64,000 bases of DNA from an uncultured Phocaeicola sp. (GCA_947581855.1 CANPVZ010000001.1:248001-312000); one strand, 5' to 3'. Shown: positions 45,959-55,344, counted from the stretch's first letter. Made by a program: numbers and translations. The notes: generated from the letters alone by a model not told the origin.

Positions 45959-46384
45959 ATGACCAATACTATAAAACATCTAGGTACTGTGGAAAGCATT
46001 GAAGGATCTCACGTCCAAGTTCGGATTGTGCAAACATCCGCGTGCTCTTCGTGCACAGCTAAAGCTTATTGTCGTTCTTCTGAAAGTAAAGAAAAACTGA
46101 TAGATATTTATGACGCAAATGCTTCAGTATTTAAAGTGGGAGAGGAGGTAATGATTTATGGCACTACATCTATGGGGATGCGTGCGGTAGTATTAGCCTT
46201 TGGGGTTCCTTTTCTTATATTAATTATTGCTTTATTTATTGTTTATTCATATACTGGAGGTAACGAAATACTTTCGGGTATCATAGCATTGGCTTCTATT
46301 ATACCTTATTATATATTACTTTATTTCTTTAAAGATAAACTGAAAAAGAATTTTTCATTTACATTAAAACCAATAAATAAATAA
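45959..46384 (+). CDS. RseC/MucC-family protein at head of rnf operon
   Basis: This 141-residue protein has an N-terminal soluble domain with four cysteines (SACSSCTAKAYC near residues 28-39) and two helices (about 80-98 and 105-122), matching the SoxR-reducing-system RseC family. In Escherichia coli RseC acts with the Rsx/Rnf complex in reducing SoxR; in Bacteroidota the gene regularly leads the rnf operon and may serve complex maturation or electron transfer. It ends 3 bp before rnfB. Confidence 0.85.
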   Translation: MTNTIKHLGTVESIEGSHVQVRIVQTSACSSCTAKAYCRSSESKEKLIDIYDANASVFKVGEEVMIYGTTSMGMRAVVLAFGVPFLILIIALFIVYSYTGGNEILSGIIALASIIPYYILLYFFKDKLKKNFSFTLKPINK

Positions 46385-46387
46385 CTT

Positions 46388-47380
46388 ATGAATTTGATTC
46401 TGATAGCTGTAATTTCATTGGGTGCTATAGGCTTGGTCGCTGCAGTGATCTTGTTTGTCGCCTCTAAGAAATTCGCTGTGTATGAAGATCCGCGAATTGC
46501 TCAGGTGGCAGAAGTGTTGCCTCAGGCAAACTGCGGTGGATGTGGTTATCCCGGATGTAACGGTTTTGCCGATGCATGTGTAAAGGCCGGTTCATTGGAG
46601 GGGAAACTATGTCCCGTTGGTGGCCAGCCGGTTATGGCTAAAGTGGCTTCCATCTTGGGATTAGAAGCCGGTACGGCGGAACCGATGGTTGCGGTAGTCC
46701 GTTGTAACGGAAGTTGTGAACATCGTCCTCATACGACGCAGTATGACGGAGCGGTTTCTTGTGCTGTTGCCCATGCTACGTATGGTGGCGAAACTGGTTG
46801 TGCCTACGGTTGTTTGGGATGTGGCGATTGTGTGGCTGCATGTCAATTTGATGCCATACACATGAATCCTGAAACAGGACTTCCTGAAGTGGATGAAGAA
46901 AAATGTACGGCTTGTGGTGCTTGTAAGAAAGCTTGTCCGCGTAACATCATTGAAATTCGTCCGAAAGGGAAAAACAATCGTCGTGTGTATGTTTCTTGTG
47001 TCAATAAAGACAAAGGAGCTATTGCGCGCAAAGCATGCGAAGTCTCTTGTATTGGTTGCGGAAAGTGTGTGAAAGTGTGTCCGTTCGAGGCTATTACGTT
47101 AGAGAATAATTTGGCATACATTGATCCGGCAAAATGTAGATTATGCCGTAAATGCGAGCCAGAATGTCCGCAGGGAACGATTATAGCTAAGAATTTTCCT
47201 CCGAGGAAACCAAAAGTTGAGTCTGATCCGGGAACGGAAACAGTTAAACTGGCTGCAGCGAAAGTTGTTGCTTTGAAGACTGAAACTGTAAAAGCTGAGC
47301 TTTCTGTAACGGAAACTCCAAAGGTAGAAATTTCTAAAATGGAGGAACCTAAGGGTAAGACTCCCAAAGCAGAAGCTTAA
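46388..47380 (+). CDS. rnfB: Rnf complex ferredoxin-type subunit RnfB
   Basis: RnfB receives electrons from ferredoxin for the Rnf complex. The 330-residue protein has an N-terminal membrane anchor (LILIAVISLGAIGLVAAVIL), a 4Fe-4S cluster motif NCGGCGYPGCNGFADAC, then CxxCxxCxxxC clusters at CLGCGDC, CTACGACKKACP, CIGCGKCVKVCP and CRLCRKCEPECP. After these comes a low-complexity tail of about 60 residues rich in Lys, Val, Thr and Glu, with repeats such as TETVKAE and TPKVE. It lies 3 bp after the RseC-type gene. Confidence 0.96.
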   Translation: MNLILIAVISLGAIGLVAAVILFVASKKFAVYEDPRIAQVAEVLPQANCGGCGYPGCNGFADACVKAGSLEGKLCPVGGQPVMAKVASILGLEAGTAEPMVAVVRCNGSCEHRPHTTQYDGAVSCAVAHATYGGETGCAYGCLGCGDCVAACQFDAIHMNPETGLPEVDEEKCTACGACKKACPRNIIEIRPKGKNNRRVYVSCVNKDKGAIARKACEVSCIGCGKCVKVCPFEAITLENNLAYIDPAKCRLCRKCEPECPQGTIIAKNFPPRKPKVESDPGTETVKLAAAKVVALKTETVKAELSVTETPKVEISKMEEPKGKTPKAEA

Positions 47381-47415
47381 TTAAATAGAATATTAAAAAA
47401 TTAAAAGATAACAAA

Positions 47416-48753
47416 GTGAAGACATTTAGAATTGGTGGTGTACATCCATCTGAAAATAAATTGTCCGCCGGCAAAGCTATTGAAACACTTACTCTTCCTA
47501 AACAGGCCGTATTCCCCTTGTCACAGCATATAGGAGCTCCGGCCACAGCTATCGTAAAGAAAGGTGATGTAGTGAAAGTGGGTACCAAGATTGCTGAAGC
47601 CGGAGGTTTTGTATCGGCGCCGATCTTTTCTTCTGTATCAGGTAAAGTTAATAAAGTAGATACGGTGATTGATGCCAGCGGTTATCGTAAACCTGCCATT
47701 TTTATAGATGTGGACGGTGATGAATGGGAAGAAACAATCGATCGTAGTACGGAATTGGTAAAAGAATGTTCATTAACGCCCGAAGAGATTGTTGCAAAAA
47801 TAAAAGAAGCCGGTGTGGTAGGTATGGGTGGAGCTTGCTTTCCTACACATGTAAAACTATGCCCTCCTCCAGGATGTAAAGCCCAATGTGTTATTATTAA
47901 TGCAGTAGAATGCGAACCATATCTGACAGCCGACCATCGTTTGATGCTTGAAAAACCTGAACAGATTTTAGTGGGTGTTACTTTATTGATGAAAGCCGCT
48001 AAGGTTAATAAAGCGTATATTGGTATAGAGAATAACAAACCCGATGCTATTAAGTTGATGCAGGAGAAAGCGGTTGCTTATCCAGGTATCGAAATCGTTC
48101 CTCTAAAGGTGAAATATCCCCAAGGAGGTGAAAAGCAATTAATTGATGCTGTAATTGGCCGTCAAGTTCCGGCACCTCTTGCTATCCCTATCAATGTAGG
48201 TGCAGTAGTGCAGAATGTAGGTACGGCCTACGCCGTATATGAAGCCGTTCAGAAAAGCAAGCCTTTATTTGAGCGTGTTGTTACCGTCACAGGAAAGTCA
48301 GTAAAGAATCCATCGAATTTTCTAACTCGTATGGGAACACCTATCAGCCAATTAATTGAAGCAGCCGGCGGTATGCCTGAAGACACCGGTAAGGTAATTG
48401 GTGGTGGTCCGATGATGGGTAAGGCTTTGGCTAACACGGAAGTTCCTATTTGTAAGGGAAGTTCCGGCGTATTGCTGATGAATGATAAGGAAGCAGCCCG
48501 TGCGGAAGCCCAGCCGTGTATCCGTTGTGCAAAGTGCGTAGGCGTTTGTCCAATGGGATTGGAACCATTCTTGTTGGCAACCCTGTCTTCATATAAAGAG
48601 TGGGAGAGAGTAGAGAAAGAAGATATCATGTCATGTATCGAATGTGGATCATGTCAGTTTACTTGTCCATCACATCGTCCGATGTTGGATTATATCCGTT
48701 TGGGTAAAGGAACTGTTGGTGGAATCATCCGTGCACGTAACGCTAAAAAATAA
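47416..48753 (+). CDS. rnfC: Rnf complex NADH-binding subunit RnfC
   Basis: RnfC carries FMN, the NAD-binding site and two 4Fe-4S clusters. The 445-residue protein starts with GTG (KTFRIGGVHPSENK follows). It has the GxGGxxFPTxxK nucleotide-binding block as GMGGACFPTHVKL, the SLBB-like middle, and clusters CIRCAKCVGVCPMG and CIECGSCQFTCPSH in the C-terminal part. It lacks the long C-terminal repeats found in gammaproteobacterial RnfC. It lies between rnfB (35-bp gap) and rnfD (12-bp gap). Confidence 0.96.
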   Translation: MKTFRIGGVHPSENKLSAGKAIETLTLPKQAVFPLSQHIGAPATAIVKKGDVVKVGTKIAEAGGFVSAPIFSSVSGKVNKVDTVIDASGYRKPAIFIDVDGDEWEETIDRSTELVKECSLTPEEIVAKIKEAGVVGMGGACFPTHVKLCPPPGCKAQCVIINAVECEPYLTADHRLMLEKPEQILVGVTLLMKAAKVNKAYIGIENNKPDAIKLMQEKAVAYPGIEIVPLKVKYPQGGEKQLIDAVIGRQVPAPLAIPINVGAVVQNVGTAYAVYEAVQKSKPLFERVVTVTGKSVKNPSNFLTRMGTPISQLIEAAGGMPEDTGKVIGGGPMMGKALANTEVPICKGSSGVLLMNDKEAARAEAQPCIRCAKCVGVCPMGLEPFLLATLSSYKEWERVEKEDIMSCIECGSCQFTCPSHRPMLDYIRLGKGTVGGIIRARNAKK

Positions 48754-48765
48754 TTCGACAAAATT

Positions 48766-49770
48766 ATGGCTAATAAATTAATCATATCATTATCCCCGCA
48801 CGTTCATAGTGGTGACAGTGTGCAGAAGAATATGTACGGCGTATTGATTGCCTTGATTCCTGCTTTCATTGTTTCCTTGATCTATTTTGGTGTGGGTGCT
48901 GCAATTGTAACTTTGACATCTGTTGCAGCTTGTGTGTTTTTTGAATGGGCAATTACTAAGTTTATCCTGAAAAAAGAAAGAACTACGGTTGGGGACGGTT
49001 CAGCTATCTTGACAGGTGTGTTACTTGCTTTTAATTTGCCTTCTAATTTACCCATCTGGATTATTGTTATTGGTGCGCTGGTAGCGATAGGTATTGGAAA
49101 AATGACCTTTGGTGGTTTGGGATGTAATCCGTTTAATCCAGCTTTGGTAGGTCGTGTATTCTTACTGATTTCTTTCCCAGTTCAGATGACAAGCTGGCCG
49201 CAAGTTGGTCAGGTTACCTCCTATTTGGATGCGGAAACAGGCGCGACTCCGTTAGCTGTTATGAAAGCAGCTATTAAAGCCGGGGATGCTTCTATTCTAG
49301 AGCAATTGCCAGGAAGTTTCAATTTATTGATTGGTGCACCGGGAAATTGTCAAATGGGAGCTGGAAGTTTAGGTGAAATTTGTGCTTTGGCTCTAATTAT
49401 AGGACTAGTGTACATGTTGTGGAAAAAGATTATTACATGGCATATTCCGGTTTCTATCTTGGCAACCGTATTCGTTTTTGCAGGCTTGATGCATTTGGCA
49501 AATCCTGTTTATGCAAATCCTGTAGACGTGTTGTTGAGCGGAGGTTTGATGCTGGGTGCTATTTTTATGGCAACAGACTATGTTACTTCACCAATGACTC
49601 ACAAGGGAATGCTTATTTATGGTATAGCAATAGGTTTCCTTACGGTAGTAATCCGTATGTTTGGTGCTTATCCTGAAGGTATGTCATTTGCCATATTGAT
49701 AATGAATGCGTTTACTCCGTTAATAAATAACTATTGTAAACCAAAAAGATTCGGGGAGGTAAAGAAATGA
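48766..49770 (+). CDS. rnfD: Rnf complex membrane subunit RnfD
   Basis: RnfD is a polytopic membrane subunit carrying a covalent FMN. The 334-residue protein has about 10 helices, starts with ISLSPHVHSGDSVQKNMYGVL, the typical RnfD N-terminus, and has the flavinylation motif TGATPL near residue 163. Its final bases overlap rnfG by 4 bp (ATGA), so the two subunits are translationally coupled. Confidence 0.95.
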   Translation: MANKLIISLSPHVHSGDSVQKNMYGVLIALIPAFIVSLIYFGVGAAIVTLTSVAACVFFEWAITKFILKKERTTVGDGSAILTGVLLAFNLPSNLPIWIIVIGALVAIGIGKMTFGGLGCNPFNPALVGRVFLLISFPVQMTSWPQVGQVTSYLDAETGATPLAVMKAAIKAGDASILEQLPGSFNLLIGAPGNCQMGAGSLGEICALALIIGLVYMLWKKIITWHIPVSILATVFVFAGLMHLANPVYANPVDVLLSGGLMLGAIFMATDYVTSPMTHKGMLIYGIAIGFLTVVIRMFGAYPEGMSFAILIMNAFTPLINNYCKPKRFGEVKK

Positions 49771-50405
49771 AAAAGTTAGAATCTTCTTTTAAAAACATGG
49801 TGATCGTGTTGACAGCGGTAACTGTAATAGCCGGTGTCTTGCTGGGCTATGTAAATGAAATTACCGCCCAACCTATTGCACAGGCTAATGCAAAAGCTTT
49901 AAGTGACGCAATTGCAGTGGTGATGCCAGAGGGCTATGACAACAACCCTGCTGAAGCTCCTGAAACAGTCGAATTAGATGGTGTTTCATATAAGGTATAT
50001 AAGGCAACTAAAGGTGGTGAATTCATTGGTGCTGCAGTAGAATCTAGTGCCGGTGGCTTTGGTGGAACTCTTACGGTATTGGTGGGATTTGACAAAGAAG
50101 GTAAAATAAAGGACTATTCTTTATTGAGTCACGCAGAAACTCCGGGATTAGGCTCTAAGGCCGCAGATTGGTTTAAAGCCGGGAGTAAAGGTAATATTGT
50201 AGGCTTGAATCCGGGAGAAGAAGCTCTTATAGTGAGTAAAGATGGTGGAAAGGTGGATGCGATTACTGCATCAACCATTACTTCACGTGCTTTTTTGAAG
50301 GCTGTGAATAATGCTTATGCTGCTTATGCCGCACAAAATGGTCGGCAAGTAGACACTCAAAGTGGCGCTACTCCGAAAGCAGACATGAATGTTGAACAAA
50401 ATTAA
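49767..50405 (+). CDS. rnfG: Rnf complex flavoprotein subunit RnfG
   Basis: RnfG is a single-pass periplasmic flavoprotein. The 212-residue protein has an N-terminal helix (MVIVLTAVTVIAGVLLGYV) and the FMN-bind domain with covalent flavin motif DAITASTITSRA near residues 168-180, where the attachment threonine follows TAS. A short Gln/Ala-rich tail follows. It overlaps rnfD and precedes rnfE by 15 bp. Confidence 0.95.
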   Translation: MKKLESSFKNMVIVLTAVTVIAGVLLGYVNEITAQPIAQANAKALSDAIAVVMPEGYDNNPAEAPETVELDGVSYKVYKATKGGEFIGAAVESSAGGFGGTLTVLVGFDKEGKIKDYSLLSHAETPGLGSKAADWFKAGSKGNIVGLNPGEEALIVSKDGGKVDAITASTITSRAFLKAVNNAYAAYAAQNGRQVDTQSGATPKADMNVEQN

Positions 50406-50420
50406 AGAAAGGAGCGAATT

Positions 50421-51005
50421 ATGAATAATTTTAAAGTATTGATGAACGGTGTTGTAAAAGAGAATCCTACATTCGTTCTCCTTTTAGGTATGTGTCCTAC
50501 ATTAGGTACTACTTCTTCAGCAATCAATGGGATGGGTATGGGATTAGCTACTATGTTTGTGCTTATCTGTTCGAATGTGGTAATATCTTCCATTAAGAAC
50601 TTTATTCCGGATATGGTTCGTATTCCGTCATTCATTGTGGTCATTGCTTCATTCGTAACTTTATTGCAAATGGTGATGCAAGCTTATGTTCCGGCATTGT
50701 ATGCTACATTAGGATTATTTATTCCGTTAATTGTAGTAAACTGTATTTTATTGGGACGTGCGGAAGCTTTTGCGGCAAAGAAAGGTCCGGTTCCTTCTTT
50801 TTTTGATGGCTTAGGTATGGGCCTTGGTTTTACCATTGCCTTAACTCTTTTGGGAGCAGTGCGTGAGTTATTAGGTACAGGAAAGATATTCGATATGTCT
50901 CTCATTTCTGAGGATTATGGAATGTTGGTATTCGTGTTGGCTCCGGGTGCATTTCTCGCGTTAGGCTATCTGATTGCTATTGTAAACAAATTTAAGAAAG
51001 CATAA
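50421..51005 (+). CDS. rnfE: Rnf complex membrane subunit RnfE
   Basis: This 194-residue protein with six helices matches the RnfE/NqrD family. The beginning KVLMNGVVKENPTFVLLLG with MCPTLGTTSSAING is the typical first helix with a cysteine that helps hold an iron-sulfur centre together with RnfA. RnfA and RnfE are inverted-topology homologues that form the transmembrane electron path coupled to ion movement, usually Na+ in these organisms. Confidence 0.95.
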   Translation: MNNFKVLMNGVVKENPTFVLLLGMCPTLGTTSSAINGMGMGLATMFVLICSNVVISSIKNFIPDMVRIPSFIVVIASFVTLLQMVMQAYVPALYATLGLFIPLIVVNCILLGRAEAFAAKKGPVPSFFDGLGMGLGFTIALTLLGAVRELLGTGKIFDMSLISEDYGMLVFVLAPGAFLALGYLIAIVNKFKKA

Positions 51006-51026
51006 CACCATTAATGAAAAAGTAAT

Positions 51027-51632
51027 ATGGAATATATATTAATATTTATCACAGCTATTTTTGTGAACAACATTGTATTGGCTCAATTCCTTGGTATTTG
51101 TCCGTTCTTAGGTGTTTCTAAGAAAGTGGAAACAGCAACGGGTATGGGAGCAGCTGTTGCTTTTGTATTGACTATTGCTACGATTGTAACATACTTGATT
51201 CAAAAGTTTGTGTTGGATGCTTTCGGTTTGGGTTATTTGCAAACCATTGCTTTCATCTTGGTCATTGCAGCCCTCGTTCAAATGGTGGAAATTATTTTGA
51301 AGAAGGTATCTCCGGCACTATATCAGGCTCTCGGTGTATTTCTCCCGTTGATTACAACTAACTGTTGTATTTTAGGTGTGGCCATTTTGGTTATTCAGAA
51401 AGAATATGATTTGTTAACCGGAGTTGTTTATGCTTTTTCTACAGCGATAGGTTTTGCATTAGCATTAATCGTATTCGCCGGTATTCGAGAACAGTTGAGC
51501 TTGGTAAAAATCCCTAAAGGTATGCAAGGGATGTCCATCGCTTTAGTTGTTGCAGGTTTGTTAGCTATGGCGTTTATGGGATTCTCTGGTGTAGACAAGG
51601 GTTTGGCGACTTTATTCGGTATAGAAGCTTAA
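51027..51632 (+). CDS. rnfA: Rnf complex membrane subunit RnfA
   Basis: This 201-residue, six-helix protein starts YILIFITAIFVNNIVLAQFL followed by GICPFLGVSKK, the RnfA/NqrE signature, with the cluster cysteine in GICPF. A second conserved cysteine region is TTNCCILGVAI in the middle. It completes the rnfBCDGEA set and is followed by a strong terminator. Confidence 0.95.
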   Translation: MEYILIFITAIFVNNIVLAQFLGICPFLGVSKKVETATGMGAAVAFVLTIATIVTYLIQKFVLDAFGLGYLQTIAFILVIAALVQMVEIILKKVSPALYQALGVFLPLITTNCCILGVAILVIQKEYDLLTGVVYAFSTAIGFALALIVFAGIREQLSLVKIPKGMQGMSIALVVAGLLAMAFMGFSGVDKGLATLFGIEA

Positions 51633-51650
51633 TCTGACAAAATACATTAT

Positions 51651-51693
51651 AAAAAAAGTTGTGATGAATATATTATTCATTACAACTTTTTTT
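51651..51693 (+). terminator. Terminator of the rnf operon
   Basis: AAAAAAAGTTGTGATGAATA pairs with the matching arm ending in seven T over a three-nucleotide loop. The stem is almost perfect. Confidence 0.88.
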
Positions 51694-51727
51694 ATGCTTT
51701 TTATGCAACAGGTTCATCCTATTTAGT

Positions 51728-51735
51728 TATATTTG
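51728..51735 (+). promoter_or_regulatory. Promoter -7 box of the nucleotidyltransferase-like gene
   Basis: TATATTTG fits TAnnTTTG and lies 16 nt upstream of the ATG at 51752, so the leader would be only about 10 nt. Confidence 0.55.
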
Positions 51736-51751
51736 CTTCAAAAAAGAGGAC

Positions 51752-52648
51752 ATGACCACAACGTTAGTAGTTCTTGCAGCGACCATGGGCAATAAGTACG
51801 GGGGATTAAAATATCTGGAAGGTATTGGTCCGAATGGAGAAACGATACTTGATTATTCAATATATGATGCTGTAAAAGTCGGATTCAATAAAGTAGTATT
51901 TGTAATTAGTAAATATTTTGAGAAAGAATTTAAACAAAAAGTATCCAGTAAGTATGAGAATATAGTTACTGTTAAATATGTATATCAAGAAGTTGAAAAT
52001 GTGGCGGAGGAGTTACGCCATCCTCGGAGAACTTTGTTATGGGGATCAGCTCATGCAGTACTTTGTGCGAAAGAAGTGATAGAAGCCCCGTTTGGAGTGA
52101 TTAATGCTGTTAATTTCTATCAGCGAGAGAGTTTTGAATTGTTGTATAATTCTTTGCAGACTTTATCGAATGCTCCGTACCAGTGTTGCCTGATAGGGTA
52201 TAAATTAGGAAACGTAATGCCGGAATCAGGAGGAGCGAACAGAGGTATTTGTGAGGTAGACGAAGAGGGATATTTGCAGAGTGTGATAGACTGTCCCCAA
52301 GTAGAGCGTATAGGCGGCCATCCTATGTATTTGAATGAGTTTAATAAATGGGTGAATTTAAATGAAGATGATTGTGTTTCAATGAATATGTGGGGATTTA
52401 CTCCTCAGATATTTACACAATTGACAGAAGGTTTCGATAATTTTATTGCAAAGAACGGACAGGATATAAAGGCGGTATTCATTATTCCAGATTTTATTAG
52501 TGATATTATTAGCCAGGGAATGAAAGTGAAAAATATTCCTACCTCATCCATGTGGATGGCTTTAGTATCACCAGATGATAAAATACAGGCAATTTTACGT
52601 ATTAATGATATGATTCGTAAAAAGATATATCCACCCAAAATATTTTGA
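51752..52648 (+). CDS. Nucleotidyltransferase-fold protein, probably inactive
   Basis: This 298-residue protein is a clear relative of the Bacteroidales NDP-sugar pyrophosphorylase-like family, with the start LAATMGNKYGGLKYL, then GPNGETILDYSIYDA and WGSAHAVLCAKEVI. Residues expected to be catalytic differ: the G-x-G-x-R signature normally read LAAGMGSRYGGLK is LAATMGNKYGGLK (Thr11 for Gly, Lys15 for Arg). The metal-binding INADDFYGR is INAVNFYQR (Val120 and Asn121 replace both Asp). The rest of the fold is intact with no stops. It lies 28 bp upstream of galE, probably in one operon. A non-catalytic regulatory or sugar-sensing role is inferred. Confidence 0.75.
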   Translation: MTTTLVVLAATMGNKYGGLKYLEGIGPNGETILDYSIYDAVKVGFNKVVFVISKYFEKEFKQKVSSKYENIVTVKYVYQEVENVAEELRHPRRTLLWGSAHAVLCAKEVIEAPFGVINAVNFYQRESFELLYNSLQTLSNAPYQCCLIGYKLGNVMPESGGANRGICEVDEEGYLQSVIDCPQVERIGGHPMYLNEFNKWVNLNEDDCVSMNMWGFTPQIFTQLTEGFDNFIAKNGQDIKAVFIIPDFISDIISQGMKVKNIPTSSMWMALVSPDDKIQAILRINDMIRKKIYPPKIF

Positions 52649-52676
52649 TTGAGGTTACATAAATAAATAGCGTAGT

Positions 52677-53711
52677 ATGAAAGAAAAAATTTTAGTAACA
52701 GGTGGAACTGGCTTTATCGGTTCGCATACTGTAGTGGAACTGCAGAATAGTGGTTATGAAGTGATTGTTGTAGATAATTTATCTAATTCTAAAGAAGAGG
52801 TGATCGATTCGATAGCGAAGATAACAGGTATCCGTCCGACCTTTGAAAAATTAGATTGTTTGGATTATAAAGGATTGGAAGCAGTGTTTGCTAAACATAA
52901 GGATATGAAAGCAATTATTCATTTTGCCGCAAGTAAAGCGGTTGGGGAATCTGTGCAGAAGCCTTTATTATATTATCGGAATAATATTGTTTCTTTATTA
53001 AATTTATTGGAGTTAATGCCGAAATATAATGTAAAGGGTATTGTTTTTTCTTCTTCATGTACGGTTTATGGACAACCAGAGGTGTTGCCGGTTACAGAAG
53101 CTGCACCAATTAAAAAAGCTGAAAGCCCTTATGGGAATACAAAGCAGATTAATGAGGAGATTATACAAGATACAGTAAGATCCGGTTCGCCTATTCAGGC
53201 TATATTACTACGTTATTTCAATCCGATAGGAGCTCATCCGACTGCATTAATTGGAGAATTGCCTAATGGTGTACCAATGAATCTGATACCTTTCTTAACC
53301 CAAACAGCTATTGGCCTTCGTGAAACGTTAAGTGTCTTCGGTGCTGACTATAATACTCCTGATGGGTCATGTATCCGCGATTATATAAATGTTGTTGATT
53401 TGGCTAAAGCTCACGTTATAGCTATTGATAGAATGTTAAATAATAAACAGAAAGAGAAAGTAGAAGTATTTAATATCGGAACCGGAAAAGGACTCTCTGT
53501 ACTGGAATTAATCCATGCTTTTGAATCGGCTACCGGAGTGAAATTGAATTATAAGATTGTAGGACGTCGCGCTGGTGATATTGAAAAAGTGTGGGCAGAT
53601 CCTGAAAAGGCAAATAAAGAATTGGGATGGAAAGCAGAAACTAGTATTGAAGATACGCTTCGTTCTGCGTGGAAATGGCAGCAGAGATTACGGGAAGAGG
53701 GTATTCAATAA
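52677..53711 (+). CDS. galE: UDP-glucose 4-epimerase
   Basis: GalE interconverts UDP-glucose and UDP-galactose (some also the N-acetyl forms). The 344-residue short-chain dehydrogenase-like enzyme has the NAD-binding GGTGFIGSHTVVEL at the start, SSSCTVYG with the catalytic Ser/Thr, and YGNTK with catalytic Tyr and Lys. The C-terminal sugar-binding part with GRRAGDIEKVWADPEKA is standard. It supplies galactosyl nucleotides for capsule, lipopolysaccharide or glycoprotein synthesis. Confidence 0.95.
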   Translation: MKEKILVTGGTGFIGSHTVVELQNSGYEVIVVDNLSNSKEEVIDSIAKITGIRPTFEKLDCLDYKGLEAVFAKHKDMKAIIHFAASKAVGESVQKPLLYYRNNIVSLLNLLELMPKYNVKGIVFSSSCTVYGQPEVLPVTEAAPIKKAESPYGNTKQINEEIIQDTVRSGSPIQAILLRYFNPIGAHPTALIGELPNGVPMNLIPFLTQTAIGLRETLSVFGADYNTPDGSCIRDYINVVDLAKAHVIAIDRMLNNKQKEKVEVFNIGTGKGLSVLELIHAFESATGVKLNYKIVGRRAGDIEKVWADPEKANKELGWKAETSIEDTLRSAWKWQQRLREEGIQ

Positions 53712-54238
53712 TAATATTAACTTATTTTAATGAGAATGTTAGAACAAACGTTACGTTAGAGCGTTTTATATATGCAAATAACCTGAAACCGGGCTTGGAT
53801 ATGTGAATACCTTGGCGATGGGATTATGTTTGTAAAGACATAGAGCAGGCTAACAAATTGCATAGTAGTTTTGTCGTGTTTTATTTTGTGTTTGTGTTGT
53901 AGCTATCCCTCGACGTGAGTCGGGGGATAGCTTTTGAATAATCACAGTTAGATATTTGTTTTAGATATGGGTTTCAATGGGGTTTGCGATATTGTATGAA
54001 ATAATATTTGTTTGTATTATGCCTCAAGAATGATCTAGAAATTTAATTTAGTTCAACTTAAAGAGGGTTTGCAATATGCAGTAATTAAATCTTAAAGGAA
54101 ATACGAAAATAAAATTTATTATATTGTTAATTGAAAATGACTATAGAATATAAGTTCCGAATGAATTTTAGTAGAGTAAGAATCACCAATCATTAGGTTG
54201 ACAGATTTTTTCAATATACAATGAAAACGATTTATATA
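53712..54238. other. Intergenic region downstream of galE
   Basis: This 527-bp gap separates two convergent genes. The part 53760-53860 has a balanced composition with several short self-complementary segments, a TAGTTTTG promoter-like box lies at 53866-53873, and a strong hairpin at 53901-53935. From 53945 to 54238 it is AT-rich and featureless. A small RNA is possible but unproven. Confidence 0.5.
53901..53935 (+). terminator. Strong GTGA-loop hairpin terminator after galE
   Basis: AGCTATCCCTCGAC pairs with GTCGGGGGATAGCT (one G-U pair) around a GTGA tetraloop and is followed by TTTT. It lies 190 bp after the galE stop, so it may end galE or a separate short transcript. Confidence 0.7.
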
Positions 54239-55060
54239 TTAAAGATTTAAGACTTGGCAATATTGATCCGAAAACAGAACCTCTATACCCTTAACATTAT
54301 CTTTAAAGATTCCATAAACAGATGAACCTGAGCCCGACATGGAAGCATACAGTGCTCCTGCATCATATAGTTGTTGTTTTATGATACCTATTTTCGGATG
54401 CACTTGAAATACACTATATTCAAAATCATTAATTAATATTTCTTTCCATTCTTCAAGAGGCTTGCGGATAACTTCTTTAATGGATATTATCGGTTTTTTC
54501 GGTTGGATATGAGAAAATGCCTCTTTGGTAGAAACAAAAATATTTGGTTTTACTACTACTAATGTATATCCTTTCAAAGACAATTCAATTGGACTGAAAA
54601 CGTTTCCGATACCTTCGGCAAAGACTGGTTTATTTTGGATAAAGAATGCGCAATCTGCTCCCAATGAAGTTGAATAAGTTTCTAATTGTTCAATCGATAA
54701 ATGTAACTGGAATTGCTCATTCAATAATTTAAGCATAAATGCTGCGTCGGAAGATCCGCCTCCCATGCCGGCACCGGATGGAATATGTTTGTGCATATAT
54801 ATGGAAATAGGAGGAAGTGAGTGCTTTTTCTTCAATAAGCGGTATGCTTTCACTACCAGATTGTTTTCGGGGAAACTGTCTACTTTAATGCCGGAACAAA
54901 ATAATTCAAATTCTTTTTCAGAAAATGGAGCAGGAATTACTTCCAAGACATCTTCTAAAGGAATAGGGTAGAAGACAGTTTCCAGATTATGATACCCGTC
55001 TATACGTTTTTCTGTAATATTAAGTCCCAAATTGATTTTAGCGTTCGGAAATACAATCAT
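54239..55060 (-). CDS. ispE: 4-diphosphocytidyl-2-C-methyl-D-erythritol kinase
   Basis: IspE is a GHMP kinase that phosphorylates CDP-methylerythritol in the non-mevalonate isoprenoid pathway. The 273-residue protein begins [16 protein letters not shown], has the ATP-binding [16 protein letters not shown] at about 92-107 and a C-terminal [13 protein letters not shown] loop typical of the family. The length is normal. It is transcribed alone, with a TATATTTG box 26 nt upstream. Confidence 0.95.
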   Translation of the reverse strand: MIVFPNAKINLGLNITEKRIDGYHNLETVFYPIPLEDVLEVIPAPFSEKEFELFCSGIKVDSFPENNLVVKAYRLLKKKHSLPPISIYMHKHIPSGAGMGGGSSDAAFMLKLLNEQFQLHLSIEQLETYSTSLGADCAFFIQNKPVFAEGIGNVFSPIELSLKGYTLVVVKPNIFVSTKEAFSHIQPKKPIISIKEVIRKPLEEWKEILINDFEYSVFQVHPKIGIIKQQLYDAGALYASMSGSGSSVYGIFKDNVKGIEVLFSDQYCQVLNL

Positions 55061-55085
55061 AGCTTTTCTATTATATAAACGGCTT

Positions 55086-55093
55086 CAAATATA
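55086..55093 (-). promoter_or_regulatory. Promoter -7 box of ispE
   Basis: The minus strand reads TATATTTG (TAnnTTTG), 26 nt upstream of the ispE ATG. Confidence 0.5.
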
Positions 55094-55344
55094 AAGTAAA
55101 CATTTTAGTTATGGAAGATATTGCATCATTTCTTTTATGTATTATTTTTCATATGCATAAAATTATGTTCTAATAAATGTATATTTGTCTTCCTGTAAAG
55201 GCTTATCTTACATTTTTACGAATATTTTTGGTTTCACTTTGTCTGTTTAAGACATACAGAGATAGTCTTTCTTTTTTAGACTTAGTTAATGAGATTTTAT
55301 GGAAAAACGATGTGCTTAACAATATCTGCCTCGTCTTTTTATGT

